Source of the DNA: Aridibacter famidurans
GTDB taxonomy: Bacteria > Acidobacteriota > Blastocatellia > Pyrinomonadales > Pyrinomonadaceae
Reading direction: 5' to 3'
Length of the DNA stretch: 64,000 nt
Assembly: GCA_024103495.1 (NCBI GenBank)
Contig: JAGFIQ010000153.1
Span: 1-64,000 of the forward strand
The position numbers were made by a program, and so were the translations under genes. Below the pieces are notes generated by a model. The model did not search any database. It was not told the DNA's origin and saw nothing but the letters and a program-made list of their open reading frames with translations. Of this stretch, positions 10,049-18,818 are shown piece by piece (positions within the stretch are counted from its first letter, which is position 1; each line of letters opens with the position of its first letter).

Positions 10049-10092
10049 CAGTGTCCAAACGATTAATCAAAGGGCAGGCACAGGTCCCGCCC

Positions 10093-10395
10093 CTACGTCG
10101 AAATCAATTTCACCACCGTCGCGCCGCTGCCGCCGCCCGACAACTCGTCGCCGTTCCTGTACGATCTCACGAACTCGCACTTGGAAAGCACGCTGCGCAC
10201 GATCTCTCTCTGCACGCCTATCCCTTTGCCGTGGATTATCCGGACGACTGAGAATCCCTTCTTATAAGCCTCTTCAAGATAGGCGCGCGTAACCGCCGCG
10301 ACTTCCTCCGGCCTGAAGGAATGCAGGTCGATCGTGTCCGTGATCTCTATTTCGAAAGGTTCTTCCAGGGGCGGGTCCTCCGGGTCCGTCATCAT
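10093..10395 (-). CDS. Smr-domain protein (MutS2 C-terminal-like nuclease domain)
   Basis: 100 aa, almost entirely one Smr domain: DLHSFRPEEV (the DLH motif), then VRIIHGKGIG (the HGxG motif) and a C-terminal strand. Smr domains are small DNA/RNA endonucleases or nucleic-acid binders. The start codon overlaps the stop of the upstream SH3 lipoprotein (10392-10395, ATGA), so it is translated from the same message. Substrate unknown. Confidence 0.9.
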   Translation of the reverse strand: MMTDPEDPPLEEPFEIEITDTIDLHSFRPEEVAAVTRAYLEEAYKKGFSVVRIIHGKGIGVQREIVRSVLSKCEFVRSYRNGDELSGGGSGATVVKLIST

Positions 10396-11564
10396 CGTTT
10401 CTCGCGAAACGCATACGACTCGATGTCTTCCGGCGCGGTCACGCGTAGCCTGCGGTTCTTGTCGCGGTAGATCTGGAATCGCTTGTCATCCATCTTTCCC
10501 GTGTCCTTGTTGCGGAGCTTCACGGTAAAGGTCTTGTCGTCCCCGGCGCCCTCGAGCGTCACGGGAAGCAGTCCCCACACGTCGTAACGCTCGCGACGCG
10601 AGCTGTAGACCGTGTAGTGCTCCTCGTTGTACTTGTCGAAACCGAGGACAAGGATGCCGTCGAAGTCCGGCTCGACGCCGTCGATCGCCTTCACCTCGTT
10701 CGTCCTCGAGAGGATCACCCAGCTTCCGGGCTTCGAAACCCTCGCCGCCATATCCCTCTGGGTGGCCGCCGGCGGTGCGGTCGGAAGATCGTCGATCCTG
10801 ATCCAGGTGACGAACTTGCGGTCATTGGACTGAAAATAGACGATGTCGCTCGGGACCTGCAGCTCTATCTGCCTGCCGAAGATCCATCCCATAGGCGCCG
10901 GCGAAACCGAAGGGTCAAGCCGGACCTTGTACCACATGTCGTACTTCGCGTTGAGCCGTTCGGGATCGCCTTCGGTCCCTGCCGCGGCGATCTCCTCGTT
11001 CTCCTCGCCGTCTTCGGACTCTTCGTCGGGTTCCTTGGGCACGTACTCCCAATCGACTATCTCGAACGTCGCGCCGCTTTCAAGAAGAAGGAGAATGTTG
11101 TCATCCGCCTGCTTTGGAGTGAGCCGAAGGTTCGACATCGCACGCAGCTGCCCGGTCGCCTGCGCGGGCAGGCCCTGGTCCTGTTCGGCAAGGTCTTTCG
11201 ATTTCTGCAGGTCGTCTTCCTTTATTATGTGCTGAGCCTCGATCCAGCCCTCGGTCTGGTCCTCGTCATCGGCGCGGACCCGGTACCAGAGAACGTTCTC
11301 GAACTCGAGTTCGTCGAGCACCTCAAGCTGTTCCCCGCGCTTAACTTCAAGCACGTCCGCCGCCACGACCGCGTACGAGCTCCTGATATTCGCACGGCGT
11401 GAGATCACGGTCCCGTTCTCGGTCACGCCGACGGCGCCCATCAGGGAGCTGTAGGCGGAATCGAGCAGACTGCATCCCGAAAAGAGGATCGCGACCGCTG
11501 AAAGGACTGTTATTGAGAGTATCCCGCGGGTCCGCGAGAAAGGGGTCTTTGTCTTAGTCGGCAT
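10392..11564 (-). CDS. Lipoprotein with two bacterial SH3 domains
   Basis: 390 aa. Lipoprotein signal with Cys31 in LFSGC. SH3b domain 1 is at about 50-110 (RANIRSSYAVVAADVLEVKRGEQL...GWIEAQHI), and domain 2 at about 145-235 (SNLRLTPKQADDNILLLLESGATFEI...GWIFGRQI), interrupted by an acidic insert (EEPDEESEDGEE-like). The C-terminal 150 residues form an unrecognised beta-rich domain. Bacterial SH3 domains often bind peptidoglycan. Located between a secreted metalloprotease-like gene 3 bp upstream and the Smr gene, suggesting one operon. Confidence 0.85.
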   Translation of the reverse strand: MPTKTKTPFSRTRGILSITVLSAVAILFSGCSLLDSAYSSLMGAVGVTENGTVISRRANIRSSYAVVAADVLEVKRGEQLEVLDELEFENVLWYRVRADDEDQTEGWIEAQHIIKEDDLQKSKDLAEQDQGLPAQATGQLRAMSNLRLTPKQADDNILLLLESGATFEIVDWEYVPKEPDEESEDGEENEEIAAAGTEGDPERLNAKYDMWYKVRLDPSVSPAPMGWIFGRQIELQVPSDIVYFQSNDRKFVTWIRIDDLPTAPPAATQRDMAARVSKPGSWVILSRTNEVKAIDGVEPDFDGILVLGFDKYNEEHYTVYSSRRERYDVWGLLPVTLEGAGDDKTFTVKLRNKDTGKMDDKRFQIYRDKNRRLRVTAPEDIESYAFREKR

Positions 11565-11567
11565 AAC

Positions 11568-13004
11568 TCAACGACCGCCATTATAACCTAATCTCTTAAG
11601 TATCGCCTTCTGCGGAGAGTCCGGATCTTCGACTGCGGCAAGCCGTCCGTCCGCTTGTTTCTCAAGGCCCGCAAGTACGAGCAAGCGCGTCCAGTCCGGG
11701 GCCGTATCGTCTTTGATCGAGGTGTTCAGGAGCGGCCTTAACTCGCTCCATTTCGAAAACTCGCGGATGAGAAATTCGCTCGCCCGTGTTGCTTCTTCCT
11801 GTCTTCGGCCGTTTCGGTAGACCCGCCTCAAGACGTCGTCGAGGTCCCTTTTTCCGTTCGAGCCGCGTATCAAAGCCGCGTCGGCCTCGAACGCCGCGAG
11901 TGTTCCCCTTGAATAGAGGGTCGAACGCGAAAGCCGTGGCGTCTTCGGACCCGCCAGAGCCTTCCACTCGCCCTCGAGGTCCGATCTGCGCTTTACGTCG
12001 GCAAGCGTTCCCAGGACATCGCGGAACGTGATCTGTCCGAGCTCGGCACCCGCTATAAGCGCCCGGTAAAAAACGAAACCCTCGTAAAACCACGCGTAAT
12101 CGCCTTTCAGATTCAACGAGTTCGGTATCCAAAGGTGAAGCAGTTCGTGCCTGAGTTGTTCGTGAAACCTCTGTTCTCCGTGATTCCTGTAGGTGGAAGG
12201 TGAAGACACGATCACGAGCGTGCTTCCCCGCGTCTCGGCTCGCCAGCGGTCGCGCATATTTTCGTCCGGCGCGCGGACAAGCAGGATCTGGACTTTCCTT
12301 GAAGGCGCGGCATCAAAGATCCCTTCGTAATGCCTGAAGAGCTGCTCTACCATCTTCAGAGCGAGCGGATCGCCGAACTGCCATTCGCCCTCGATCGCGA
12401 GATCCAGTTCGGTTCCTCCGACTCGTGCTCCGAGTCGCCTCACATTGGGAGCGATCAGGAACACTGCATCCGAGACGGATTCGACGGCAAATGTGCCGTC
12501 CGGGAGTTTGGTTTCGTTCGAAACAGCTGTCACTCCTTCGGGCAGATCCAGTCGGAGCCGGACCCCGAACTTTTCCGTCCCGGCCGATGTAAGCAGGTCG
12601 CGAAGCATCAGTATCCCCTTGCCGAATGCGATCCACGAGACGTGCGCTCCGAGCGTTATGTCCGTTTGCGGCGAAAGATCGGCAATGTACGAATACGAAC
12701 TGACTGGCACGTCAGCGAACACCGTTCCTAGAGGCCCCCGCCTGTGAGGTGTTGCGGTTCCGTCCAAAGAAAACGTCTTTATCCCCGAGATCCTCTTTGA
12801 AAGTCCCTCGACGCCGGCAACCGCATCCGGAAACGAGAACGCCCTCGTCGCCTCGGGAACGCTCGCTTCGACCTTGACCTTCTCCCCTCCGTCCCACGTC
12901 ACAACGGCCCGCGCCGACTCGGACTGCGCCCGGAACGCCGCCGCAAACAACAGCAGGACGAGCACCGGGGAAAGCCATCGCACGACGGAAAGCGAAATTG
13001 ACAT
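11568..13004 (-). CDS. Secreted gluzincin-type (M61-like) metallopeptidase
   Basis: 478 aa with a signal peptide (about 1-26). The zinc motif is His286-Glu-Leu-Leu-His290, with Glu308 in WFYEG as third ligand, the gluzincin arrangement of M1/M61 enzymes. The N-terminal 200 residues are beta-rich, as in M61 glycyl aminopeptidases; the C-terminus is helical. The surrounding sequence is divergent, so the exact family is uncertain, but the metal ligands are intact. Translationally close to the SH3 lipoprotein (3-bp gap). Confidence 0.75.
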   Translation of the reverse strand: MSISLSVVRWLSPVLVLLLFAAAFRAQSESARAVVTWDGGEKVKVEASVPEATRAFSFPDAVAGVEGLSKRISGIKTFSLDGTATPHRRGPLGTVFADVPVSSYSYIADLSPQTDITLGAHVSWIAFGKGILMLRDLLTSAGTEKFGVRLRLDLPEGVTAVSNETKLPDGTFAVESVSDAVFLIAPNVRRLGARVGGTELDLAIEGEWQFGDPLALKMVEQLFRHYEGIFDAAPSRKVQILLVRAPDENMRDRWRAETRGSTLVIVSSPSTYRNHGEQRFHEQLRHELLHLWIPNSLNLKGDYAWFYEGFVFYRALIAGAELGQITFRDVLGTLADVKRRSDLEGEWKALAGPKTPRLSRSTLYSRGTLAAFEADAALIRGSNGKRDLDDVLRRVYRNGRRQEEATRASEFLIREFSKWSELRPLLNTSIKDDTAPDWTRLLVLAGLEKQADGRLAAVEDPDSPQKAILKRLGYNGGR

Positions 13005-13078
13005 AGCAAGAAACGGGGAACTAATATAAGGGCTTAAGCGTAACCAAGAATCCGGCTCACACTTAGCATAAAAACTCG

Positions 13079-13156
13079 ATGAGCATTATCAAAATCGTCA
13101 TCTACACGCTGGCATTCCTGCTGAGCCTCTTTTTCTGGGGACGTTTCTTCTTCTGA
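13079..13156 (+). CDS. Possible 25-aa membrane microprotein
   Basis: ATG at 13079, stop at 13154-13156. The peptide MSIIKIVIYTLAFLLSLFFW plus GRFFF is almost a single transmembrane helix with one Lys and one Arg. There is no clear ribosome-binding site. It sits alone in the 283-bp gap between the divergent metallopeptidase and purH. The composition is unlike random GC-rich sequence, but conservation would have to be shown. Confidence 0.35.
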   Translation: MSIIKIVIYTLAFLLSLFFWGRFFF

Positions 13157-13287
13157 TTCAAGACAGGCGATGCCCGGCTCAATTCCCTGTGCCTTTTAGC
13201 GCCGGGCCGGCAAAGCTCCAGGCTGATTCTCAAAATTGACACGCGGTCTTAAATCGGCCGCTGTTTTCGTTTTTAAATGACTTTACG

Positions 13288-14964
13288 ATGAGCGATTTAA
13301 GAAAGATAAGAAGAGCATTGATAAGCGTTTCCGACAAGGAAGGCGTAACGGAATTTGCCTCGAAGCTCGCCGGGTTCGGCGTCGAGCTTGTCTCGACAGG
13401 CGGAACCGCGAAGGCGATCAAGGAAGCCGGTATCGAGGTTAAGGAAGTGTCCGAACTGACGGGCTTTCCGGAAATGATGGACGGCCGCGTGAAGACGCTC
13501 CACCCGAGGGTGCACGGAGCGCTTCTCGCGGTTCGCGACAAGGACGACCACGTTTCGGCGATGGAAGAGCACGGCATCGTGCCGATCGACATGGTCGTCA
13601 TCAACCTGTATCCGTTCGAAAAAACCATCGAGCGCGAAGACGTGTCGGTTCCGGAAGCGGTCGAACAGATCGACATAGGCGGCCCGGCGATGATCCGTTC
13701 CGCCTCGAAGAACTGGCGCGACGTAGCAGTAGTCACAGATTCAAGGCTCTATCCCGATCTCGTCGAGGAACTGGAAAAGAACAACGGCTCGCTTTCGATC
13801 GAGACCCGCCAGAGGCTCGCTGCGCTCGCGTTCACCCGCACTTCGCACTACGACCTCGCGATCTCCAGCTACCTCGCCGACAAGCTTGGCAACGACGACC
13901 TCGACTACCTTGAGCCTTTCAACCCGTTCGGAAATCTCGCGTTCATCGAGATCGACGAGATGGAAGCTTTCGAGGACGACGAGAGCGCCGGAGCCGCGGA
14001 ACCGGACGAAGACGGTGAAGGAATGCCGGAAGGTTTCGGGCTGGTCTTCAGCAAGTCCGCCGATCTCAGATACGGCGAGAATCCGCATCAGCGTGCCGCG
14101 ATCTACTCCGAGAACGGTGGCGGAGGCATCGCGAACGCCGAACAGCTCCAGGGCAAGGAGATGTCTTTCAATAACTATGTCGACGCCGAGGCGGCGTGGC
14201 GTCTTGTCCGCGATTTCGAACAGAGGGCGGTCGCGATCATCAAGCACACGAATCCTTCCGGAGTCGGGCTCGGAGCCACGAACCTGGAAGCATACAAGCG
14301 CGCGCTTGAAACAGATCCGGTCTCGGCGTTCGGCGGCATCGTCGCGGCGAACCGCGAGATCGACGGCGAGACGGCGGAAGAGATCTCGAAGATCTTCACG
14401 GAGGTTGTCATCGCGCCGAGCTTTTCGGGAGAGGCCCTGGAGGCTTTCTCAAAGAAAAAGAACGTGCGCGTGCTGAGGATCGACGACGGCGAACCAGAGG
14501 CTTATGAATACAAGCAGATCTCGGGAGGCTTCCTTGTTCAGGACCAGGACCTTCTGACGGTGAAGGCCGACGATCTGAAAGTCGTTTCAAAACGCCAGCC
14601 GACGGACGATGAGGTCGCGGCGATGCTCTTCGCATGGACCGTCTGCAAGCACGTGAAGTCGAACGCGATCGTGTTCGCCAACAACGGGCAGACGGTCGGC
14701 GTCGGAGCCGGCCAGATGAACCGGGTCGATTCGGTCCGCATCGCGGCGATGCGCGCCGAAAGGACCGATCTGAAGATCGAAGGCTCCGTGCTTGCCTCGG
14801 ACGCGTTCTTCCCCTTCCGCGACAATGTCGACGAGGCGGCGAAGATCGGGATCAAGGCGATCATCCAGCCGGGCGGCTCGATGCGCGACGAGGAATCGAT
14901 CGCCGCGGCGGACGAACACGGCATCGCGATGGTCTTCACGGGATACAGGCATTTCAAGCATTAG
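13288..14964 (+). CDS. purH: Bifunctional AICAR transformylase / IMP cyclohydrolase
   Basis: 558 aa; catalyses the last two steps of de novo IMP synthesis (formylation of AICAR by 10-formyl-THF, then ring closure). Residues 8-200 are the IMP cyclohydrolase (MGS-like) domain with STGGTAKAI and GRVKTLHPRVHGALL. About 250-558 are the transformylase, with RYGENPHQ and the catalytic KHTNPSG. The protein is some 30-40 residues longer than usual because of an acidic linker (about 215-245, rich in Asp/Glu/Gly) between the domains. Stand-alone gene. Confidence 0.97.
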   Translation: MSDLRKIRRALISVSDKEGVTEFASKLAGFGVELVSTGGTAKAIKEAGIEVKEVSELTGFPEMMDGRVKTLHPRVHGALLAVRDKDDHVSAMEEHGIVPIDMVVINLYPFEKTIEREDVSVPEAVEQIDIGGPAMIRSASKNWRDVAVVTDSRLYPDLVEELEKNNGSLSIETRQRLAALAFTRTSHYDLAISSYLADKLGNDDLDYLEPFNPFGNLAFIEIDEMEAFEDDESAGAAEPDEDGEGMPEGFGLVFSKSADLRYGENPHQRAAIYSENGGGGIANAEQLQGKEMSFNNYVDAEAAWRLVRDFEQRAVAIIKHTNPSGVGLGATNLEAYKRALETDPVSAFGGIVAANREIDGETAEEISKIFTEVVIAPSFSGEALEAFSKKKNVRVLRIDDGEPEAYEYKQISGGFLVQDQDLLTVKADDLKVVSKRQPTDDEVAAMLFAWTVCKHVKSNAIVFANNGQTVGVGAGQMNRVDSVRIAAMRAERTDLKIEGSVLASDAFFPFRDNVDEAAKIGIKAIIQPGGSMRDEESIAAADEHGIAMVFTGYRHFKH

Positions 14965-15719
14965 ATCTACTTAGCCTCAGGGCGCCCATTCCGAGGTACC
15001 GTGAACTTCAGTTTGCGCCGCGCGTATGCGCGGAGATCAGCTGTGGGACGAAATAAACGCGTCAGAGTTCGAGCTTCAGCTTGTCCCCGTAAGACGCGTT
15101 CCCTTCCATCCCCAGTTCATCTCTGCGCTCTCTGCGTGCTCTGCGGTAAATCCCCGACAAGCTGAAGCTTATCGGACATCCGTTTAGAGCGGCGCTCTGC
15201 GCTGGATTGAGCGTAAAGCGCGAGATCCGGGGTCCCGACACCGCCCCGTTTAGAGCAGCCCTTTGGGCTGCGTTAATCGCGAAGTGCGAACGTTTCCGCC
15301 AAGATCGTGCCGCCGCTACGCGGCTCAAGATATTTTGGAGGCGCTTTTCCCCGGTCTCAAGACCGGGGCTAAGATACGGCCGTCCCTAAGGGACGCGTTG
15401 GATCGTGCCGAACTTCCAGAATTTCCCTTGAGGTTGATTCACAAGCTGAAGCTTGAACTCTGACGTGTCAACTTGTCGCCAGATCGATCTCTGCGCTCTT
15501 CGCGTGCTCTGCGGTTTATGACCGACAAGCTGAAGCTCGTCGGACAAGCGCTATGCACCCATGGCGCTCTTCATTGGTCAATGCTCACTGACCATTGGGC
15601 ATTGAAGCGTGTTGACACCTGTCCCGGTTTGCCGTATAAATGTGGGCAATCAAGGACTTCTCTAGGAACGCTCGAAGGTTGTTTTTCCGAAAAACCTTCG
15701 GGTTTTCTGTGTTTTAGGC
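14965..15719. repeat. 755-bp gene-free repeat mosaic between purH and comEC
   Basis: No plausible gene. It holds GAACTTCAGTTTGCGCCGCG (15003, also at 45423), several copies of GACAAGCTGAAGCTT-type palindromes (15065, 15155, 15438, 15520), two GTTTAGAG hairpin repeats (15182, 15248), and two copies of CTCTGCGTGCTCTGCGG-type sequence (15121, 15489). The same modules recur at 45.3-45.5 kb. Confidence 0.8.
15673..15706 (+). terminator. Stem-loop with T-run near comEC 3' end
   Basis: CGAAGG (15673-15678) pairs with CCTTCG (15695-15700), extended by TTTTT/AAAAA, followed by GGTTTT on the plus strand. The only upstream plus-strand gene is purH, 700 bp away, so it may instead belong to the repeat mosaic. 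Confidence 0.4.
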
Positions 15720-18419
15720 TCAAGGAAACGCGCCTTCCGGAAGGAATGTCGTGACTTCCAGAAGCGAGCCGTCAGTCGAGATCGTTACGGTCCCGGACCT
15801 TCCAGTCGTGTACACTCTCGCTCCCGAGGCCTGCCAGCGTTCGACCACTTCCCTGTGCGGATGCCCGAACTGGGAACGTCTCCCGACCGGGATCACCGCG
15901 TAATCCGTTTCGACCGCATTCACGAACAACTCCGAAGAAGATGTCCGGCTGCCGTGATGCGCCACCTTCACGACGTCAGACTCGATCTTGTAACCGGCGA
16001 TCCTCGTCTCAGCAACATGCTCGATGTCTCCCGTAAAAAGAAAGCTCCTTACCCCGAACACGATACGGAGCACCACTGAACGGTCGTTGTCGGAATCTTC
16101 CGTCGGAATCGCCGTCGGACGAGGGTTCAGGACCTCGACAGACGCGCCGCCGAATCGAAGAAGATCACCCTCGTAAACCAGGTACACCCGGATACCGCGG
16201 CTCGCGGCTTCGGTCTCGAGCTCAAGAAACGCCGGGTTCGCGGGTTCCCTCAATCCGATGAGGATCGATCCGACGCGGAAGTTCCTCACGATCTCGACCA
16301 GCCCCTGGATATGGTCGGCGTCCCCGTGCGTCAGCACGAGAGTGTCGATCGACGAGTACCCCAGTTCCCACAAGAATTCCGAAACGACCGCCTCTCCGAT
16401 CCCTCGTATGTCGCGTTCGAAACCGCCGCCCGTTTCTGCTTCACGCACGAAGCTTCGCCTTCCGCCGCCGTCGATCAGCATCGTTTTCCCGTCCGGAAAC
16501 ACGACAAAAGTCGAATCGCCCTGGCCGACGTCCAGAAAATGTACGGTCAGTTTTTCGTCAGGCGTCGGCTCGCTGAACGGATGAAAGCCGATCAATGAGC
16601 CTGTGACGAGAATTGCGGCAATGCTAATCGCAACCGCCTTTGGGAACTTCAGCCTGTGACGGATGGCGAAAGGGTCCCACAGGTTCAGGAATCCAGCCGA
16701 AATCAGCACGATCAGGACGTACGCCGGATACACGAACCAGAACGCGCCGGAATAGACGGGGACCCGGATAGCGCCTCCGGCGGTCGCGCCGACCGCGTTC
16801 TGCACCGCAAGCCACGAAGTCGAGACCGCATCGCCCAAGGCGGCGAACGGTTCCGCGATGCCTTCCGAGACCGCGGACGCAAGAATCGAGACCGCCGCAA
16901 AAGCGGTTTGCAGAACGAAAGCGATCCCGGCGCCCAGATTCAGGATCGCTCCCGACGGCGCGATCCTGTGAAAGTAGATCGCTTGCAGCGGAAGCAGGCA
17001 GATCTGAATGATCGTCGAAACGAGCACCGCTTCGAACACGGTCCTTGCGAACTTTTGAGAAAACCCGCCGCCGTAGCGTTTCGCGAAAGCCGATTTGAAC
17101 AGCCCGCATTCCCATACTGCCCCTTCACGGACGATCTCCCACGCACGCTGGTCCCAGTGGAGAAGCTCGCAAAAGTCCCGGAGAGTTCGTCCGCAGCGCG
17201 GAGGAAGAGGGGTCCTGGCGGAAGGCTTCCACGATCCGATCTCCCTGAGTTTCGAGATCAGAGGAAACGCTGCGACAGCAATAGACGCGACCGCGAGGAC
17301 CGTGAGTTGAAATGAGGGATCGAAGACCGCCTTCGGATCGTGGACAAGGATCAGAAGCGAAGCGGCCCCAAGCGCATTCATCTGAGACCCCTCTCTCGAG
17401 AACACGTGACCCGCCGCGAGGAAAGTGAACATCAGCGAGGCGCGGACGACCGGTGTTCCTCCGCCGGATATCACCGCGAAGCTCCAGACCGCAAGACAGG
17501 CCGCCGGAGCGGACCAGGTCCGCCTGAAACCCGCCGCGGACAAGAGCCAGATCAGCGCGCCTCCGACGATCGTCACGTGAAGGCCGCTCACGACAAGCAC
17601 ATGGAACGTGCCTCCGTTCCTGTAGATCTCCGCAGAACCCCTCTCGAGGAAATGCTTGTTTCCGAGTACGGAGGCGATGAGGACGCCCGACGCGGGTTGT
17701 TCGAACTGCGCGAGCACGCGTGTGATAAGCGCGTTTCGAAGCTTGTTCGCGCAAGCGGCGAACCGAAAGCGGTCCTCGCCGGCGCGCTCGATCAAAAGCG
17801 GGCTCTTCACCGATGCCACGGCGTCAAGCCCTTCCCTATCGAGAAGCTCGAGGAATGAGAACATGCCCGGGTTGCTGAACCGCTCTTCCCTCGAGACCAG
17901 TGTCGCGACGCGCACCGGGGATCCGGGTCTCAGCCGCAGGCCTTCGAACGCGCGAACCGCGGCATCGTCATTCAGCGAGACATAGACGCGGACGGTCCCG
18001 TACGCGCGGAATTTTCTCCCTCTGTACCCCACGGAACCTGCGGCGACATCGAACGAACGTCCGCCGGGGAGAAGCTCGGGCCCGGCCTCGACGATCCCCT
18101 CCATCTCTACGGGATCGCCCGAGACGATCCTTCCCGAATCGAGCATCGACGTCAGAGAATCATCAGCAGGGGGCCGGTCTGCGATCGAGTATGAAAAGAC
18201 GCCTGCGAAGAAGAACGCTAGGGAGACCGAGACCGTGGCCGGGCGGGAACCGCGGCAGGCGACCGCGATCAGCGCGAACAGCGCCGAAACGAGCGGTGCA
18301 AATGCGATTGGTACTAATGCGGAGACCGCCGCGCCGGCGGCGAAGGCCGCGGCGAGAAAGAACAGCGGATCGTTGAGGCCCTTTTCAGGGGCCTCTGTTT
18401 TGGTTTCCGTTCGAGCCAC
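15720..18419 (-). CDS. comEC: DNA-uptake channel ComEC/Rec2
   Basis: 899 aa, GTG start. N-terminal membrane part with a DUF4131-type extracytoplasmic domain, the central ComEC competence domain (VLVVSGLHVTIVGGALIWLL, a family hallmark near residue 285) with about eight helices, and a C-terminal metallo-beta-lactamase-like domain (VHFLDVGQGDSTFVVFP, then LVLTHGDADH and KVAHHGS metal-ligand motifs). It carries transforming single-stranded DNA across the inner membrane, and the MBL domain is thought to be the nuclease. Its start overlaps comEA by 35 bp. Confidence 0.95.
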   Translation of the reverse strand: MARTETKTEAPEKGLNDPLFFLAAAFAAGAAVSALVPIAFAPLVSALFALIAVACRGSRPATVSVSLAFFFAGVFSYSIADRPPADDSLTSMLDSGRIVSGDPVEMEGIVEAGPELLPGGRSFDVAAGSVGYRGRKFRAYGTVRVYVSLNDDAAVRAFEGLRLRPGSPVRVATLVSREERFSNPGMFSFLELLDREGLDAVASVKSPLLIERAGEDRFRFAACANKLRNALITRVLAQFEQPASGVLIASVLGNKHFLERGSAEIYRNGGTFHVLVVSGLHVTIVGGALIWLLSAAGFRRTWSAPAACLAVWSFAVISGGGTPVVRASLMFTFLAAGHVFSREGSQMNALGAASLLILVHDPKAVFDPSFQLTVLAVASIAVAAFPLISKLREIGSWKPSARTPLPPRCGRTLRDFCELLHWDQRAWEIVREGAVWECGLFKSAFAKRYGGGFSQKFARTVFEAVLVSTIIQICLLPLQAIYFHRIAPSGAILNLGAGIAFVLQTAFAAVSILASAVSEGIAEPFAALGDAVSTSWLAVQNAVGATAGGAIRVPVYSGAFWFVYPAYVLIVLISAGFLNLWDPFAIRHRLKFPKAVAISIAAILVTGSLIGFHPFSEPTPDEKLTVHFLDVGQGDSTFVVFPDGKTMLIDGGGRRSFVREAETGGGFERDIRGIGEAVVSEFLWELGYSSIDTLVLTHGDADHIQGLVEIVRNFRVGSILIGLREPANPAFLELETEAASRGIRVYLVYEGDLLRFGGASVEVLNPRPTAIPTEDSDNDRSVVLRIVFGVRSFLFTGDIEHVAETRIAGYKIESDVVKVAHHGSRTSSSELFVNAVETDYAVIPVGRRSQFGHPHREVVERWQASGARVYTTGRSGTVTISTDGSLLEVTTFLPEGAFP

Positions 18420-18792
18420 GTGAGGAATGGTCTTTCGGTTCTCGATGCGCCGCGACCCGTTTCGGGCGGGCAGTGATCAGGTCCCGCATCGCGAGGTACT
18501 TCTTCTCGCTGATGCCTTCGACAAGCAGCAGATGCTCCTTCCGGCGGAATGCTCCGAACGTTTCCCTGTGAGCGACGATCTTCCGGGCCGTGGCCTCGCC
18601 GATCCCCGGAAGCACCGCCAGTTCGCTGAGGGTTGCGGAATTGATGTCGGTAAGCCCTTCCGGCTCGCGGATCTCCGGCAGGGGGTCCGGCGACGAAGAT
18701 CGGACACACGACGAGACGGCCTGCAAGAGGCAGGCAAGCAGCACAAGACAGATTGTCCGTCGGAGAGGGAATGTGAGGAGTTCCCTTTTCAT
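18385..18792 (-). CDS. comEA: Helix-hairpin-helix DNA-binding protein ComEA-like, putative lipoprotein
   Basis: 135 aa. The N-terminus has a hydrophobic export signal ending in AVSSC29, compatible with a lipobox. Residues about 48-108 form tandem helix-hairpin-helix motifs (INSATLSELAVLPGIGEATA), the ComEA DNA-receptor domain. The C-terminal tail is basic. The 35-bp overlap with comEC supports a role in binding incoming DNA for transformation. Type IV pilus genes, also needed for uptake, are not in this window. Confidence 0.88.
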   Translation of the reverse strand: MKRELLTFPLRRTICLVLLACLLQAVSSCVRSSSPDPLPEIREPEGLTDINSATLSELAVLPGIGEATARKIVAHRETFGAFRRKEHLLLVEGISEKKYLAMRDLITARPKRVAAHREPKDHSSRGSNGNQNRGP

Positions 18793-18818
18793 TGATTAGT
18801 TAAATTCTCGAGAAAAGA

